DNA of 64,000 nt from Candidatus Kapaibacterium sp. (GTDB lineage: Bacteria; Bacteroidota; Ignavibacteria; Kapaibacteriales; UBA2268), in the NCBI GenBank assembly GCA_938031175.1, contig CALHGZ010000004.1:1-64000 (forward strand), read 5' to 3'. Numbering within the stretch: position 1 is the first letter of the stretch; the number at the start of each line of letters is the position of its first letter. The notes beneath the pieces were generated by a model. The model saw only the letters and a program-made list of their open reading frames with translations. It was not told the origin of the DNA and searched no databases. Position numbers and translations under genes: made by a program. Shown here one piece after another: positions 8,397 to 17,763 of the stretch.

Positions 8397-10323
8397 TAAT
8401 AAAAATATTGATTTTGTAATAGCACTTGTGGGTCAGCCAAATAGTGGAAAAAGTACTTTGTTTAATGTTTTGGCTGATATTAAAGTTTCAACATCAAATT
8501 TTTCAGGCACTTCAGTACAAGTTAGCCAAACGGTGCTTTCTTACGGTGGTTTGAATTTATTACTTGTTGATTTGCCCGGTACTTATTCATTAAATTCAAC
8601 ATTTGAACATGAAAGAATAACATTTGATTATCTATTGAATAGTAAGGTTGATTTGATAATTAACGTTGTTGATGTCTCCCTTCTTACGCGTAGTTTAGAG
8701 CTTACAGTTGAACTTACTGAATTAAATAAACCAATGATCATTGCTTTGAATATGTATGATGAGGCGATTAGTCAAGGAATTAGTATTGATGAAAATAAAT
8801 TATCGGAAATACTAGGTGTTGATGTAATTCCGACAATGGCAATTTTTGGCAAAGGTGTTAAGGAATTGATGGATACAGCGATAAATAACCTTAGATTTCG
8901 TAAGAACAAAGCATCAAAATTTTTATTTACAAGCAAAATTGAGCGTTCGATAAATGAAATTGAAAATGAAATAAAAAGGCATTTAAATGGCAACAGCGAA
9001 TTGGCTCGATTCTATGCAATAAAAGCATTAGAGAATCCTGAATTGCTTAAGATTAGTATAAATTCTGATGTAAGAAATAAAATAAAAACAATTGAAAAAG
9101 CAATAGTAAGCGACCGTAATCAGGATTTGTTTGAGATATTTTCATACGAACGTCATCATATTGCTATGAAATTGTCAAAGCAAATCAGTACTTTTAAAGA
9201 TACAAGAAAAAAACCAATTAAGCAGAAAATTGATGAGTTGCTACTTCATCCTGTTTTAGGTTATATATTTTTATTACTGGCATTATTTTTATATTTCTTT
9301 TTGATTTTTATTGTTGGTGATACGGTTTCAGGTTTAGTTGAAACACCTTTATCTAAGTTACCGGAACTATATGAGTCATTATCTGAGAATCAGCCATTTC
9401 TATGGTACAGCATAAACGGGGCTTTTATGGGTCTAATGGGTGTTTTTGGGATTGTTCTGCCCTATTTTTTACCCTTGATATTTTTAACATCAATATATGA
9501 GGAGACAGGCTATACAGCACGAATAGCATTTTTACTTGATGGACTTTTCCATAAAATAGGTCTTCACGGTAAATCAATAGTGCCATTTATTTTAGGTTTT
9601 GGTTGTACTGTACCAGCATTATATGCCTCGCGAATAATCGAAAGCAAACGAGATAGGACAATAACAGGTATTTTATTGACATTTATACCCTGCTCAGCAA
9701 GGATTGCTGTAATTTTCGCTTTAGCAGCTGCTTTTACAGGTCCAATATGGGCTATGGTTGTTTTCGCATTTGTATTGCTTGTAGTTTCTTTGAGTGGTAA
9801 GGCATTATCTAAAGTACTGACTAAACCATTAGGATTAATACTTGAAATTCCAAATTTAAAATTACCATCAATAAAAATCTCGTTGGAAAAAACCTGGCGC
9901 AAATTAAGGGAATTTTTAAAAGAAGCGGTACTGTTCTTGTTAATGGGCAGTATAATTTTGGGTTGGTTAGAATATTTTCATTTTGATGTTTACGTTAATA
10001 GCTTATTCGCCCCGATTTTGCACAATTTACTTGATTTACCAGTTGAACTTGGCTCTACTTTAGTTTTTGGTTTTTTACGTAAGGAACTGATTATTGTGAT
10101 GTCAACACAGGCATTGGGAGTGGCAACTTTATCAGCATTGCCTTTGACTGTAGAGCAGGTAATCGTATTTATTATTTTTGTAACACTTTATTTTCCTTGT
10201 TTGGCAACATTTATTGTTATGACTAAAGAATTCGGCTGGAAAACAAGTGTTTTTGCTGCAGTATTTAGTATAACGGTAGCAACAATTTCTGCATTTTTAT
10301 TTAAAATAATTTTGTCTATATAA
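8386..10323 (+). CDS. feoB: ferrous iron transport protein B
   Basis: G-protein-coupled Fe(II) permease of the inner membrane, 645 aa from the ATG at 8386, on the short side for the family. The N-terminal GTPase shows GQPNSGKSTLFN (G1), DLPGTYSLN (G3) and LNMYDEA (G4), followed by a helical GDI-like region to about 260. The membrane part has about 8-10 segments with both Gate motifs: IPFILGFGCTVPALYASR near 400 (conserved Cys) and the later FGFLRKEL region near 565. It is followed in the same direction by the metal regulator and a CDF transporter. Confidence 0.96.
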   Translation: MKINNKNIDFVIALVGQPNSGKSTLFNVLADIKVSTSNFSGTSVQVSQTVLSYGGLNLLLVDLPGTYSLNSTFEHERITFDYLLNSKVDLIINVVDVSLLTRSLELTVELTELNKPMIIALNMYDEAISQGISIDENKLSEILGVDVIPTMAIFGKGVKELMDTAINNLRFRKNKASKFLFTSKIERSINEIENEIKRHLNGNSELARFYAIKALENPELLKISINSDVRNKIKTIEKAIVSDRNQDLFEIFSYERHHIAMKLSKQISTFKDTRKKPIKQKIDELLLHPVLGYIFLLLALFLYFFLIFIVGDTVSGLVETPLSKLPELYESLSENQPFLWYSINGAFMGLMGVFGIVLPYFLPLIFLTSIYEETGYTARIAFLLDGLFHKIGLHGKSIVPFILGFGCTVPALYASRIIESKRDRTITGILLTFIPCSARIAVIFALAAAFTGPIWAMVVFAFVLLVVSLSGKALSKVLTKPLGLILEIPNLKLPSIKISLEKTWRKLREFLKEAVLFLLMGSIILGWLEYFHFDVYVNSLFAPILHNLLDLPVELGSTLVFGFLRKELIIVMSTQALGVATLSALPLTVEQVIVFIIFVTLYFPCLATFIVMTKEFGWKTSVFAAVFSITVATISAFLFKIILSI

Positions 10324-10357
10324 TGTTTTAATTATTAGCAAGAATTAAATACAATAT

Positions 10358-10376
10358 TTAGTTAATATTAACATAA
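10358..10376. promoter_or_regulatory. palindromic candidate operator upstream of the DtxR-family gene
   Basis: The 19-mer TTAGTTAATATTAACATAA contains a perfect 12-bp palindrome, GTTAATATTAAC (10361-10372), with TTA/TAA ends. Its size and outer bases resemble IdeR/DtxR operators. It ends 11 nt before the regulator's ATG, overlapping the region where a promoter or ribosome site would lie, consistent with autoregulation. Inferred. Confidence 0.5.
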
Positions 10377-10387
10377 AAGGAGTAACA

Positions 10388-11050
10388 ATGATAAGTCAAG
10401 CAATTCAAGATTATTTAAAAACAATTTACAAGCTTCAATTTAATGATAAAGCTGATGAAACTGTAACAACAACAGCAATAGCCAATGAGTTAAATATTTC
10501 CGGAGCATCGGTAACAGGAATGTTAAAAAGGCTTTCCTCGATGGGATTAGTTAATTATAATTCTTACAAGGGCGTTACTTTAACTGAATCTGGTAAAAAG
10601 ATAGCTCTTGAAATTATTCGCCATCACAGACTTCTCGAATTATATCTTAAAGAGATTCTTGGCTTTTCACTCGAAAAAGTCCATGATGAAGCCTGTCGCT
10701 TGGAACACCATATTTCGGAAGAATTTGTAGATAAAATAGATGATATGCTCGGTAATCCCGAATTTGACCCACATGGTCATCCAATTCCAACTAAAAAGGG
10801 TGAAATTCCTGAATGTATCGAGCCAGCGCTTTACACTGTGGAACCTGGTACTGAAGTTGTTATAAAGCGTTTATCTGATGAAAATCCCGAAATGCTTGCA
10901 TATTTCGAAAAATTAGGTTTAGTACCTAAAGTTCGTATTTCACTAATAGATAAAGCACCATTTCACGGACCATTGACAATAAAATTTAACGATAAAGAGC
11001 ATATAATTGGGCATGAGTTAGCAAAATGTATATTCGTTGAACCGGTGTAA
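10388..11050 (+). CDS. DtxR/MntR-family metal-dependent transcriptional regulator
   Basis: 220 aa. Residues 1-65 form the winged helix-turn-helix (ISQAIQDYLKTIYKL...TTAIANELNISGASVTGMLKRL). Residues 65-135 form the metal-binding dimerisation domain (HHRLLELYLKEILG, then HDEACRLEHHISEE and NPEFDPHGHPIP). Residues 150-218 are an SH3-like FeoA-type domain. The family represses iron or manganese uptake genes when the metal is bound. A strong AAAGGAG ribosome site precedes the ATG. Position between feoB and a CDF transporter suggests control of both import and efflux. Fe versus Mn specificity cannot be told by eye. Confidence 0.93.
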   Translation: MISQAIQDYLKTIYKLQFNDKADETVTTTAIANELNISGASVTGMLKRLSSMGLVNYNSYKGVTLTESGKKIALEIIRHHRLLELYLKEILGFSLEKVHDEACRLEHHISEEFVDKIDDMLGNPEFDPHGHPIPTKKGEIPECIEPALYTVEPGTEVVIKRLSDENPEMLAYFEKLGLVPKVRISLIDKAPFHGPLTIKFNDKEHIIGHELAKCIFVEPV

Positions 11051-11073
11051 AATTTCTAAATCCAATTTAAGTA

Positions 11074-12000
11074 ATGCTGAATGATGGCAGTAGTCAGTTA
11101 AGAAGCCAATCCTTAGTAAGTGGCAAAAGGTTGCTTCTTGCAATTTTCATTAATTTCACGATAACCTTAGCAGAAATAATCGGTGGATTGTTGACTGGTA
11201 GTCTTGCACTTCTATCCGATGCACTCCATAATTTTAGCGATGGATTTGCCATCATTTTAGCTTATGTAGCAAATAGGTATTCTACTCGTGCTTCAAATTA
11301 TAAACAAACATTTGGATATAAACGTGCAGAGATATTATCAGCATTTTTAAATTCGATAATTTTAATCGCAATTTGTATATACTTGTGCTTTGAAGCTCTG
11401 AAGCGACTTTGGGAACCTTTGCCAATTGAAGGCGGGTTAATGTTAATAATTGCATTTATTGGCTTGTTAGGCAATTTAGCTTGTGTTTTGTTATTAAAAC
11501 AAGACAAAGGAAATAGTCTTAATCTTAAGGCAGCATATCTGCATCTATTAGGAGATACTTTATCTTCAGTAGCTGTAATATTAGGAGCTGTGTTAATTAT
11601 TATATTTGGGATTTATTGGCTTGATCCATTGCTATCTATTGCAATCGCTTTATATATACTCAAGGAAACATTTGAGGTAACCAAAGAAACTGTGGATATT
11701 TTAATGCAATCTGCACCCGAAGATTTGGATATTGAAAAAATTAAAAAATATGTTTTGGCAATTCCTGAAATAAAAGATATTCATCATATCCATATCTGGA
11801 GATTAAACGATAGCCAGATACACTTCGAATGCCATGTCGAATTGAACAAAGATTTATGCGTAAGCGAGTCCGGCAGAATTATAAACCAGCTCGGAAAAAT
11901 TTTACAGGATGAATTCAATATAACCCACACAACATTTCAGATAGAATATGAATCAAAACATAATAAAAATACTATATATAATACCCCCAATTGTTGCTAA
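11074..12000 (+). CDS. cation diffusion facilitator (ZitB/CzcD-type) metal exporter
   Basis: 308 aa inner-membrane proton/metal antiporter with six predicted membrane segments within residues 18-205 and a C-terminal cytosolic ferredoxin-like domain (IHHIHIWRLND...). The transport site is HNFSD in TM2 and HLLGD in TM5, the HxxxD/HxxxD pair typical of zinc-type CDFs. Iron or manganese export is possible from context. It follows the DtxR-family gene by 23 nt and is probably cotranscribed with feoAB, giving uptake, sensing and efflux in one unit. Confidence 0.92.
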   Translation: MLNDGSSQLRSQSLVSGKRLLLAIFINFTITLAEIIGGLLTGSLALLSDALHNFSDGFAIILAYVANRYSTRASNYKQTFGYKRAEILSAFLNSIILIAICIYLCFEALKRLWEPLPIEGGLMLIIAFIGLLGNLACVLLLKQDKGNSLNLKAAYLHLLGDTLSSVAVILGAVLIIIFGIYWLDPLLSIAIALYILKETFEVTKETVDILMQSAPEDLDIEKIKKYVLAIPEIKDIHHIHIWRLNDSQIHFECHVELNKDLCVSESGRIINQLGKILQDEFNITHTTFQIEYESKHNKNTIYNTPNCC

Positions 12001-12047
12001 TTATTGTAAAATATCTATGAAATAGCTAATTTTGTAATTGAGTAAAA

Positions 12048-12120
12048 GCCAGCATAGCTCAGTTGGTAGAGCAGCTCACTCGTAATGAGCAGGTCGGCGG
12101 TTCGAGTCCGCCTGTTGGCT
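12048..12120 (+). tRNA. tRNA-Thr (anticodon CGU)
   Basis: Full cloverleaf: acceptor GCCAGCA pairs with TGTTGGC (one G-U), D-stem GCTC/GAGC, anticodon stem GCTCA/TGAGC with loop CTCGTAA placing CGT at 34-36 (reads ACG), T-arm GGCGG-TTCGAGT-CCGCC, discriminator T at 12120. CCA is not encoded (the next bases are CTC). Confidence 0.96.
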
Positions 12121-12239
12121 CTCCACAAACAGCAAAAAATTTTTCAATCTTAAACTTTTTTGAAGTGACAAATCCTGTCGCCTTTTAATTTAAGTTTGTA
12201 ATATATAGGCATATTTCTCACTAATTAAAAGGTGACCAT

Positions 12240-13883
12240 ATGAGAATGCTTTGTCTGCTTGCAATGTTATTAATAATAGCATTCTGCATGGCTCCAATGA
12301 GAGTAATTGAATTTACAGCACCACAGCGAGTTGAGGAAAATGAGGAAATCACGTTTTACTGGCAGGTTGAAAATGCTGGAAAAGTATCTATTGATAGAGA
12401 GAATCTGCCACATACAGGAATGTTGTCTGTGAGGGCGGATAAATCAAGGACATTTATTTTAGAATGCGAAGGCAAAGGTAAGAAACTTACAAAAGAAGTT
12501 GTTGTTGAGGTTTATCCTAAAATAGTGATGGATAAACCAAAGATTAAGCCTGAAGTGCACAAAGATGAATCAAAATTTTTGAAAGGATTGGTTGAATATA
12601 CTTTGACAAGTGATGATGACTAGAAATTTTCGATTTTCGGTTTTGACAGGAGCAATTATCCGCAGAGTATGGGAATTTATGTTTCGGTGAAGGATAAGTA
12701 TGGAAACTTCATTGCAAATTTAGCACCACCTTATGGAACAGAGGATGTACAAAGAGAGTATTTCAAAAAAGTAATCGAATCAATCGAAGGCAAAGTTAGA
12801 GAAATTACAGATTTTACGGTAACCGAGCATCACGATTATATCCCACAAAATTATAATTTTTCATTGGTGTTAGATCACAGCGGTTCTATGGTAGGAGAAC
12901 CAATTCTACAGCTTGAAAATTCAGTTCGGAAATATTTCAATTTGATCAAAGACGATGATAAAGTTTCAGTTGTAAAATATGATTCGTATTTGCATGTTGA
13001 GTCGCCATTAGCTCCAAAGAGAATAGCAATGAAAAATTATGTTTTTGATCAATTAAGACGCTTTGGTGTGGGAACTTCTTTAATTGCAGGTGGAAGTTTA
13101 GGAATCAATACTTTATCAGATGCTGATAATAATAAAATTGTAATTTTATTTACAGATGGCTGGGAAAATAGCTCTTTTATAAGTTCTTTTATTTTTTATG
13201 ATTTAAAATTAGCATTCAAGCCATCACATTTAATTTTTCAAGCCCGCGAGATGAATACCAAAATTTATACAATCGGATTTGGTTCTGTTGATGAGTCTTT
13301 GTTGAAAAAATTAGCAACCCTAACAGATGGCAAATACTACTATACTAATGATGGTAAAGAAATAGAAGACATATTTGAAAAATTGCCAAGACTATTTAAT
13401 AATTATTACTATATAACTTATGCTCCAACAGAAAGCGAAGGTATTCATGAGATTGCAATTGAGGGAGTTAATAAAGCTGGTAGTAAAATAAATATAAAAG
13501 GTGAAACTTATGTCGGTAGTAAATTGAATATTATGGAGCAACAAATACCACCACAAACAGTTGCAATGTTTGCTTTCAATAGCGATGCGTTAGATGATGA
13601 ATACCTGAAATTTATAAAACCTTTTGCTAATTATTTGAATAAAAATCCGAATGCGACAATTGAAGTTATTGGACATACTGACTCGAGTGGAAAAGAAGAT
13701 GTGAATAAATTATTGTCGTTAAGAAGAGCTCAACAAGTAAAAAGAGAACTTGTAAAAAATGGTATTTCAGCAAATAGAGTTAAGGCAATTGGTATGGGCT
13801 TTTCTCAACCATTACATGATCCAGAAATTTTTGAGTGCCATGCTCAAGAAAATAGAAGAGTTGAGATAATTATTAAGGATTGA
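12240..13883 (+). pseudogene. vWA/OmpA-family exported protein interrupted by in-frame TAG
   Basis: Two open segments (12240-12623 and 12669-13883) are in the same frame, separated only by one TAG at 12621-12623; reading through it gives a continuous 547-residue product. Order: hydrophobic export signal, beta-sandwich region, a stretch KFLKGLVEYT/TAG/KFSIF...YPQSMGIYVSVKDKYGNF, a von Willebrand A domain with intact MIDAS (DHSGS) and IILFTDG-like strand, and a C-terminal OmpA peptidoglycan-binding domain (VIGHTDSSGKED...RRVEI). The intact paralogue at 54708-56555 has the same order and aligns across the stop (KYLEGIVSF...RKIYPTPMTNQLGLRVVL). TAG is a normal stop elsewhere here (the gene ending at 23560), so a nonsense mutation is likeliest; readthrough or sequencing error remain possible. 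Confidence 0.8.
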
Positions 13884-13893
13884 TTTATTAATA

Positions 13894-13926
13894 AGTAGTC
13901 CGGGAATTTTTTATTCTCGGACTACT
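13894..13926. other. 14-bp hairpin between the two broken genes
   Basis: AGTAGTCCGGGAAT pairs with ATTCTCGGACTACT (one G-U) around a T5 loop. No T-run follows, so it is not a classical intrinsic terminator. It may end or stabilise the upstream transcript. Confidence 0.5.
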
Positions 13927-13958
13927 AACGATTAGTAATAAATTATAAGGAGTAAACG

Positions 13959-14597
13959 ATGAGAGTTATCATTTTAATTATCTGTTTAGAATTATATACT
14001 ATTAAAATATTTGCTCAAGATATAAGTAAATTAATCGAATATGCCACTGGAACAGTAGTTCAAATTATTACTCAAAGCTCAACGGGGAGCGGTGTTATAA
14101 TAAATTTGAACGGATTTGTGCTGACCAATTTTCATGTTATTGAGGATTATTATTATTTGGCTTCAACTATTCAAATTATAACCAATTCAAAAGATAGGTA
14201 AAAAGTAAATAGTATTATTGATTATGATGATGATTTGGATATAGCATTAATAAAAACAGATCCAATTGAAATAGAGCTACCGGCTATAATTGTTCATCCC
14301 GATAGTCTCAAGATTGGAGAAGATGTAATCTGTATAGGTAGTCCGTTTGGTCTTCAGAATTATGTAACCAAAGGTATCATTAGTAAATACGTAACTCCTT
14401 ATGTCTTTACTTCCGCTTCAATTAATCCTGGGAACAGTGGTGGGGCTTTAATAAATATGAATGGGGAATTGGTTGGAATACCAACAATGACACTAAGAGA
14501 ATCGCAAAATTTGAATTTTGCTATTTGTCCCAGAACAATCAGGTATTTTTTGGAAAAAAATAGAATTGAGTACTATAAAAGTGAAAATTTCAGATAA
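13959..14597 (+). pseudogene. DegP/HtrA-like (S1C) serine protease interrupted by in-frame TAA
   Basis: Segments 13959-14201 and 14235-14597 share one frame and are separated by a TAA at 14199-14201. Together they encode a trypsin-like protease of about 212 aa with a signal peptide and all three catalytic positions: His in TNFHVIE, Asp in DLDIALIK, Ser in NPGNSGGALIN. The stop falls in the loop before the Asp strand (NSKDR/stop/KVNSIIDY), where HtrA proteins have a K/E/Q-rich turn, so one base change can explain it. There is no PDZ domain. A good ribosome site (AAGGAG) precedes the start. Without suppression only a His-containing fragment is made. Confidence 0.8.
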
Positions 14598-14913
14598 GAA
14601 AGATTTATTAAACGATTTACTTTATGGTATAATATAGGTTTTATAATAAAATCAATTCAAAATAAATAATAATATAATCTAATCTAATCAATAGTGATTT
14701 GCTTTTTTGTTGATTACATTCTAAATTGAACTCATTAACATACGCAAAACAATCGTTACTTTCTCCCAATAAATAAAAATGCCATCAAATCCTCAAAATA
14801 AAACTTTATAACTTAACTTGGTCATCTGAAAAAACACTCATATTTAGAATTTTTTATTATTTTTGTATTTCTTTATACTACATATTATTAACTTATTTGT
14901 CAGAGAAATAATT
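14598..14913. other. 316-nt intergenic region before rpmH
   Basis: AT-rich spacer with no supportable gene. No DnaA-box cluster (TTATNCACA), dnaA gene or RNA gene was recognised, although rpmH-rnpA clusters often lie near the origin. It presumably carries the rpmH promoter. Confidence 0.5.
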
Positions 14914-15057
14914 ATGAAAAGAACATATCAGCCGAGCAAGAGAAAAAGACTCAAGACACACGGTTTCCGTGCAAGGATGGCAACGAAAAATGGCCGCAAA
15001 GTTCTGAGTGCAAGGAGGAAAAAGGGACGTTACAAATTAACAGTTAGCGATGAATAA
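14914..15057 (+). CDS. rpmH: 50S ribosomal protein L34
   Basis: 47 aa, very basic, with the invariant [11 protein letters not shown] start, HGFRARMAT and a [13 protein letters not shown] core. The start at 14914 is fixed by the family; an upstream in-frame ATG at 14863 would add 17 hydrophobic residues foreign to L34. It opens the rpmH-rnpA-yidD-yidC cluster. Confidence 0.98.
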   Translation: MKRTYQPSKRKRLKTHGFRARMATKNGRKVLSARRKKGRYKLTVSDE

Positions 15058-15117
15058 ATTTTTTTTGTTATCAAAATCTTTTTAGCTCTAATTGAAAATT
15101 ATGGCGGAACATATGAG

Positions 15118-15519
15118 GTGATTATTAAAATCAAGCCTATTAAAGGCGTGAAAGCATTTACAAATGCAATAAAAAATTCCAGAAAATTCAGGAGCGAAAA
15201 AGCAACAGCTTACGTCTGTTTTAATGAAAACATAAATTTCAATGGAAATTACGATGGAGTAAAAGATATTTTTTTTCTAAGCTATGGCATTATTTTGAGC
15301 AAAAAGCTATTGAAAAAAGCAGTTGTCCGTAATAGAATAAAAAGATTAATAAGAGAAAGCTTGCGAATAATTACAATTGAATACAATGAGCAACTTAAAA
15401 TTATTAAAACGCTTGTACTCAGTTGGAATCGAAACCCAATGCATCCAAAATTGATCAATTTGGATGAGGTTAAGACTGAAATGAGGATTTTAATCAATAA
15501 AATTTTAGCACATAAATAA
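15118..15519 (+). CDS. rnpA: ribonuclease P protein component
   Basis: 133 aa basic protein subunit of RNase P, which trims tRNA 5' leaders. The RNA-binding signature [16 protein letters not shown] lies near residues 62-77. The start is a GTG at 15118, preceded by GAG. It lies 60 nt after rpmH and 8 nt before yidD in the canonical order. Divergent, as usual for this protein in the phylum. Confidence 0.95.
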   Translation: MIIKIKPIKGVKAFTNAIKNSRKFRSEKATAYVCFNENINFNGNYDGVKDIFFLSYGIILSKKLLKKAVVRNRIKRLIRESLRIITIEYNEQLKIIKTLVLSWNRNPMHPKLINLDEVKTEMRILINKILAHK

Positions 15520-15527
15520 GGAAACAG

Positions 15528-15770
15528 TTGAAAAAAATTCTTATAATATTAATTAAAGCATATAAAAAATTAATTTCGCCATATTTGCCTTCGAGTTGTC
15601 GTTTTTATCCAACTTGTTCAAGCTATGCAGTAGAATCTATTGAACGGTTCGGTATAGTAGTAGGTATATGGCTAACTTTAAAGCGTGTTATGAAATGTCA
15701 TCCTTTGCATCCTGGTGGTTTTGACCCCGTACCTGAAAATCTAAATTTTAAACATTCACATAAACATTAA
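15528..15770 (+). CDS. yidD: membrane protein insertion efficiency factor YidD
   Basis: 80 aa, TTG start. It matches the family end to end: [24 protein letters not shown] with the conserved Cys pair, then [20 protein letters not shown] membrane-associated amphipathic protein that assists YidC/Sec insertion. Lies between rnpA and yidC as in most bacteria. Confidence 0.96.
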   Translation: MKKILIILIKAYKKLISPYLPSSCRFYPTCSSYAVESIERFGIVVGIWLTLKRVMKCHPLHPGGFDPVPENLNFKHSHKH

Positions 15771-15780
15771 TTCGAGAATT

Positions 15781-17700
15781 ATGGATAAGCGTTCGCTATT
15801 GGGCTTGATTTTAATTACTATAATAGTAACAATTTGGCTTTTTTATACTTCTATTCAACAACAACCCGAAATAGTTAGTGAAAAGAAATCTATTGATACT
15901 CTACAGGAAGCATCAAAAAAAATTGATAGTTTACCTGCAAGTATTGATAGCTTGCAAGAGAAGGAATCTGAGAAAGATATAGATAAAATTAATAAGCAAA
16001 AATTTGGTTCTCTTGCACATCTAGCAAAAGGCGAAAGGTTAATTTATACTATTGAAACAGATTTAATAAAAGCACAAATAGTCAACAAAGGTGCTTCTTT
16101 AGTTCGATGGTACTTGAAAAACTACAAAAAGTGGGATGGAGATTCTGTTCAATTAATTTGGGAACCCAAAGGGGAATATTTCTTAAGATTTCTAACTTAC
16201 GAAGACAAAAGAATTGATTCTCGTGATTTATTTTTTACAATCAATATAGATTCGCCAAATATCAGGCTTACTGGAGATGATTCATTACGCTTAGTAGCAA
16301 AACTTGAGATTGCACCGGGGAAATCAATTGAAAAAGTACTTACTTTCTACGGTAATAAATATCATATATCGAGCGATATAATATTAAATAATGTAGATGA
16401 TATCATACCGAGTCGGGGTTATAACTTGATATGGAGCGAGGGTCTTCATTATCAAGAATTTAATTCAATTGATGAAACTCATGAATCAATGGCGATGGTA
16501 TCACTCAATGGTCAGTTCGAAGAGTTACAGGCTGAAGATAACAAAAAGGTAGAATCGAGTTCAACGGGTTTAATTGATTTTACAGCCGTTAAAATCAAAT
16601 ATTTTACAGCTGCAATAGTTCCCCAACCTTTCAGGAGTTTTGATGGTACTGTTGATTTAAGCGGCAGAAAATATTACGTTTACAAAGGTGATGAACGGCG
16701 CAATAGTGTGGTTGCTAAACATGCGATGGCATTTCGAGTGCCATACAAAGGAGGTAGACAATCAAACACCTTTTTGCTTTATATCGGTCCGCTTGATTAC
16801 AATATTTTGAAAGATTATAATGTGGGATTAGAAGGAATAATAAATTTCGGTTGGCGACTGATTGTAAGGCCTATCGGCGAATTCTTTATGTTGCCAATCT
16901 TCAAGTTTATCCATTCCTTTATTCCGAATTATGGTATAGCTTTAATTGTTTTTTCAGTCTTGATGAAAATCCTTCTTTATCCATTGTCAATACAGCAGAT
17001 GCGTTCTGCACAGAAAATGCAATTGTTAGCTCCGGAAATAAATAATATCCGCGAAAAATATAAAGATGACAATACTAAGCAACAGCAGGAAATAATGAAG
17101 CTTTATTCCGAATACGGAATAAATCCAATGGGTGGGTGCTTACCGCTATTATTGCAATTGCCAATATTATACGCATTGTGGTCAGTTTTAAGAGTATCAA
17201 TAGATCTGCGTCAGGCTGAATTTATGTTATGGATTAAGGACCTTTCAATTCCCGATTATATTATTGATTTGGGATTCAAATTACCAATAATTGGGATTGA
17301 TAAATTCTCCGGACTTGCTTTGCTTATGGGAGCGACATTGTTTATCCAGCAGAAAATGACAATTACCGATCCAAGGCAGAAAGGTTTGGTTTATATTATG
17401 CCTATTATGTTTACATTATTATTTTCTAATTTTCCATCTGGTTTGAATTTATATTATTTCATTTTTAATTTATTAGGAATAATTCAACAAGTTTATTTGA
17501 ATAAATTCTCTTCTAAAAAGTTAACTTTAGCGGATTTGAAGCGAATGCCTAAAAAAGAAGGTTGGTTGCAGAAAAAAATGCGTGAAGCCCAGGAGATTGC
17601 TGCTGCTCAAGGTAAATCTATTCCCGGTCAGCCAAAATTTGATTCTACCCAACAGCAAACAAATAGACCGAGGAAAAAAGGTTATAAACGGAAGAAATGA
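15781..17700 (+). CDS. yidC: membrane protein insertase YidC
   Basis: Inserts proteins into the inner membrane with or without Sec. 639 aa: TM1 at about 5-22, a charged linker, a large periplasmic beta-sandwich domain (about 75-355), then the conserved 60K_IMP core with five membrane segments (from about 365; NYGIALIVFSVLMKILLYP; MKLYSEYGINPMGGCLPLLLQLP; SNFPSGLNLYYFIFNLL). The basic tail ending GYKRKK suits ribosome contact. Followed by a strong bidirectional terminator. Confidence 0.97.
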   Translation: MDKRSLLGLILITIIVTIWLFYTSIQQQPEIVSEKKSIDTLQEASKKIDSLPASIDSLQEKESEKDIDKINKQKFGSLAHLAKGERLIYTIETDLIKAQIVNKGASLVRWYLKNYKKWDGDSVQLIWEPKGEYFLRFLTYEDKRIDSRDLFFTINIDSPNIRLTGDDSLRLVAKLEIAPGKSIEKVLTFYGNKYHISSDIILNNVDDIIPSRGYNLIWSEGLHYQEFNSIDETHESMAMVSLNGQFEELQAEDNKKVESSSTGLIDFTAVKIKYFTAAIVPQPFRSFDGTVDLSGRKYYVYKGDERRNSVVAKHAMAFRVPYKGGRQSNTFLLYIGPLDYNILKDYNVGLEGIINFGWRLIVRPIGEFFMLPIFKFIHSFIPNYGIALIVFSVLMKILLYPLSIQQMRSAQKMQLLAPEINNIREKYKDDNTKQQQEIMKLYSEYGINPMGGCLPLLLQLPILYALWSVLRVSIDLRQAEFMLWIKDLSIPDYIIDLGFKLPIIGIDKFSGLALLMGATLFIQQKMTITDPRQKGLVYIMPIMFTLLFSNFPSGLNLYYFIFNLLGIIQQVYLNKFSSKKLTLADLKRMPKKEGWLQKKMREAQEIAAAQGKSIPGQPKFDSTQQQTNRPRKKGYKRKK

Positions 17701-17713
17701 TTATTAGTGAATA

Positions 17714-17750
17714 AAAAAACCTCAGTGTAATTTTCACTGAGGTTTTTTTT
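17714..17750. terminator. bidirectional intrinsic terminator after yidC
   Basis: A-run, then ACCTCAGTG paired with CACTGAGGT around a 7-nt loop, then a T8 run. The A-run on the other side makes it work for the convergent gene at 17764-18279 too. Confidence 0.92.
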
Positions 17751-17763
17751 ATTAATTCAAGAT

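Noticed and set aside
13894..13926. Intrinsic terminator
   Set aside because: The stem is strong, but no T-run follows on either strand, so it is listed only as a hairpin.
12240..14597. Stop-codon reassignment or selenocysteine-type recoding explaining the in-frame stops
   Set aside because: The two stops differ (TAG and TAA), both codons end other genes in the window, and no recoding element was recognised. Nonsense mutation or sequence error is simpler.
14598..14913. Replication origin upstream of rpmH
   Set aside because: No DnaA-box cluster, no AT-rich 13-mer array and no dnaA gene visible.
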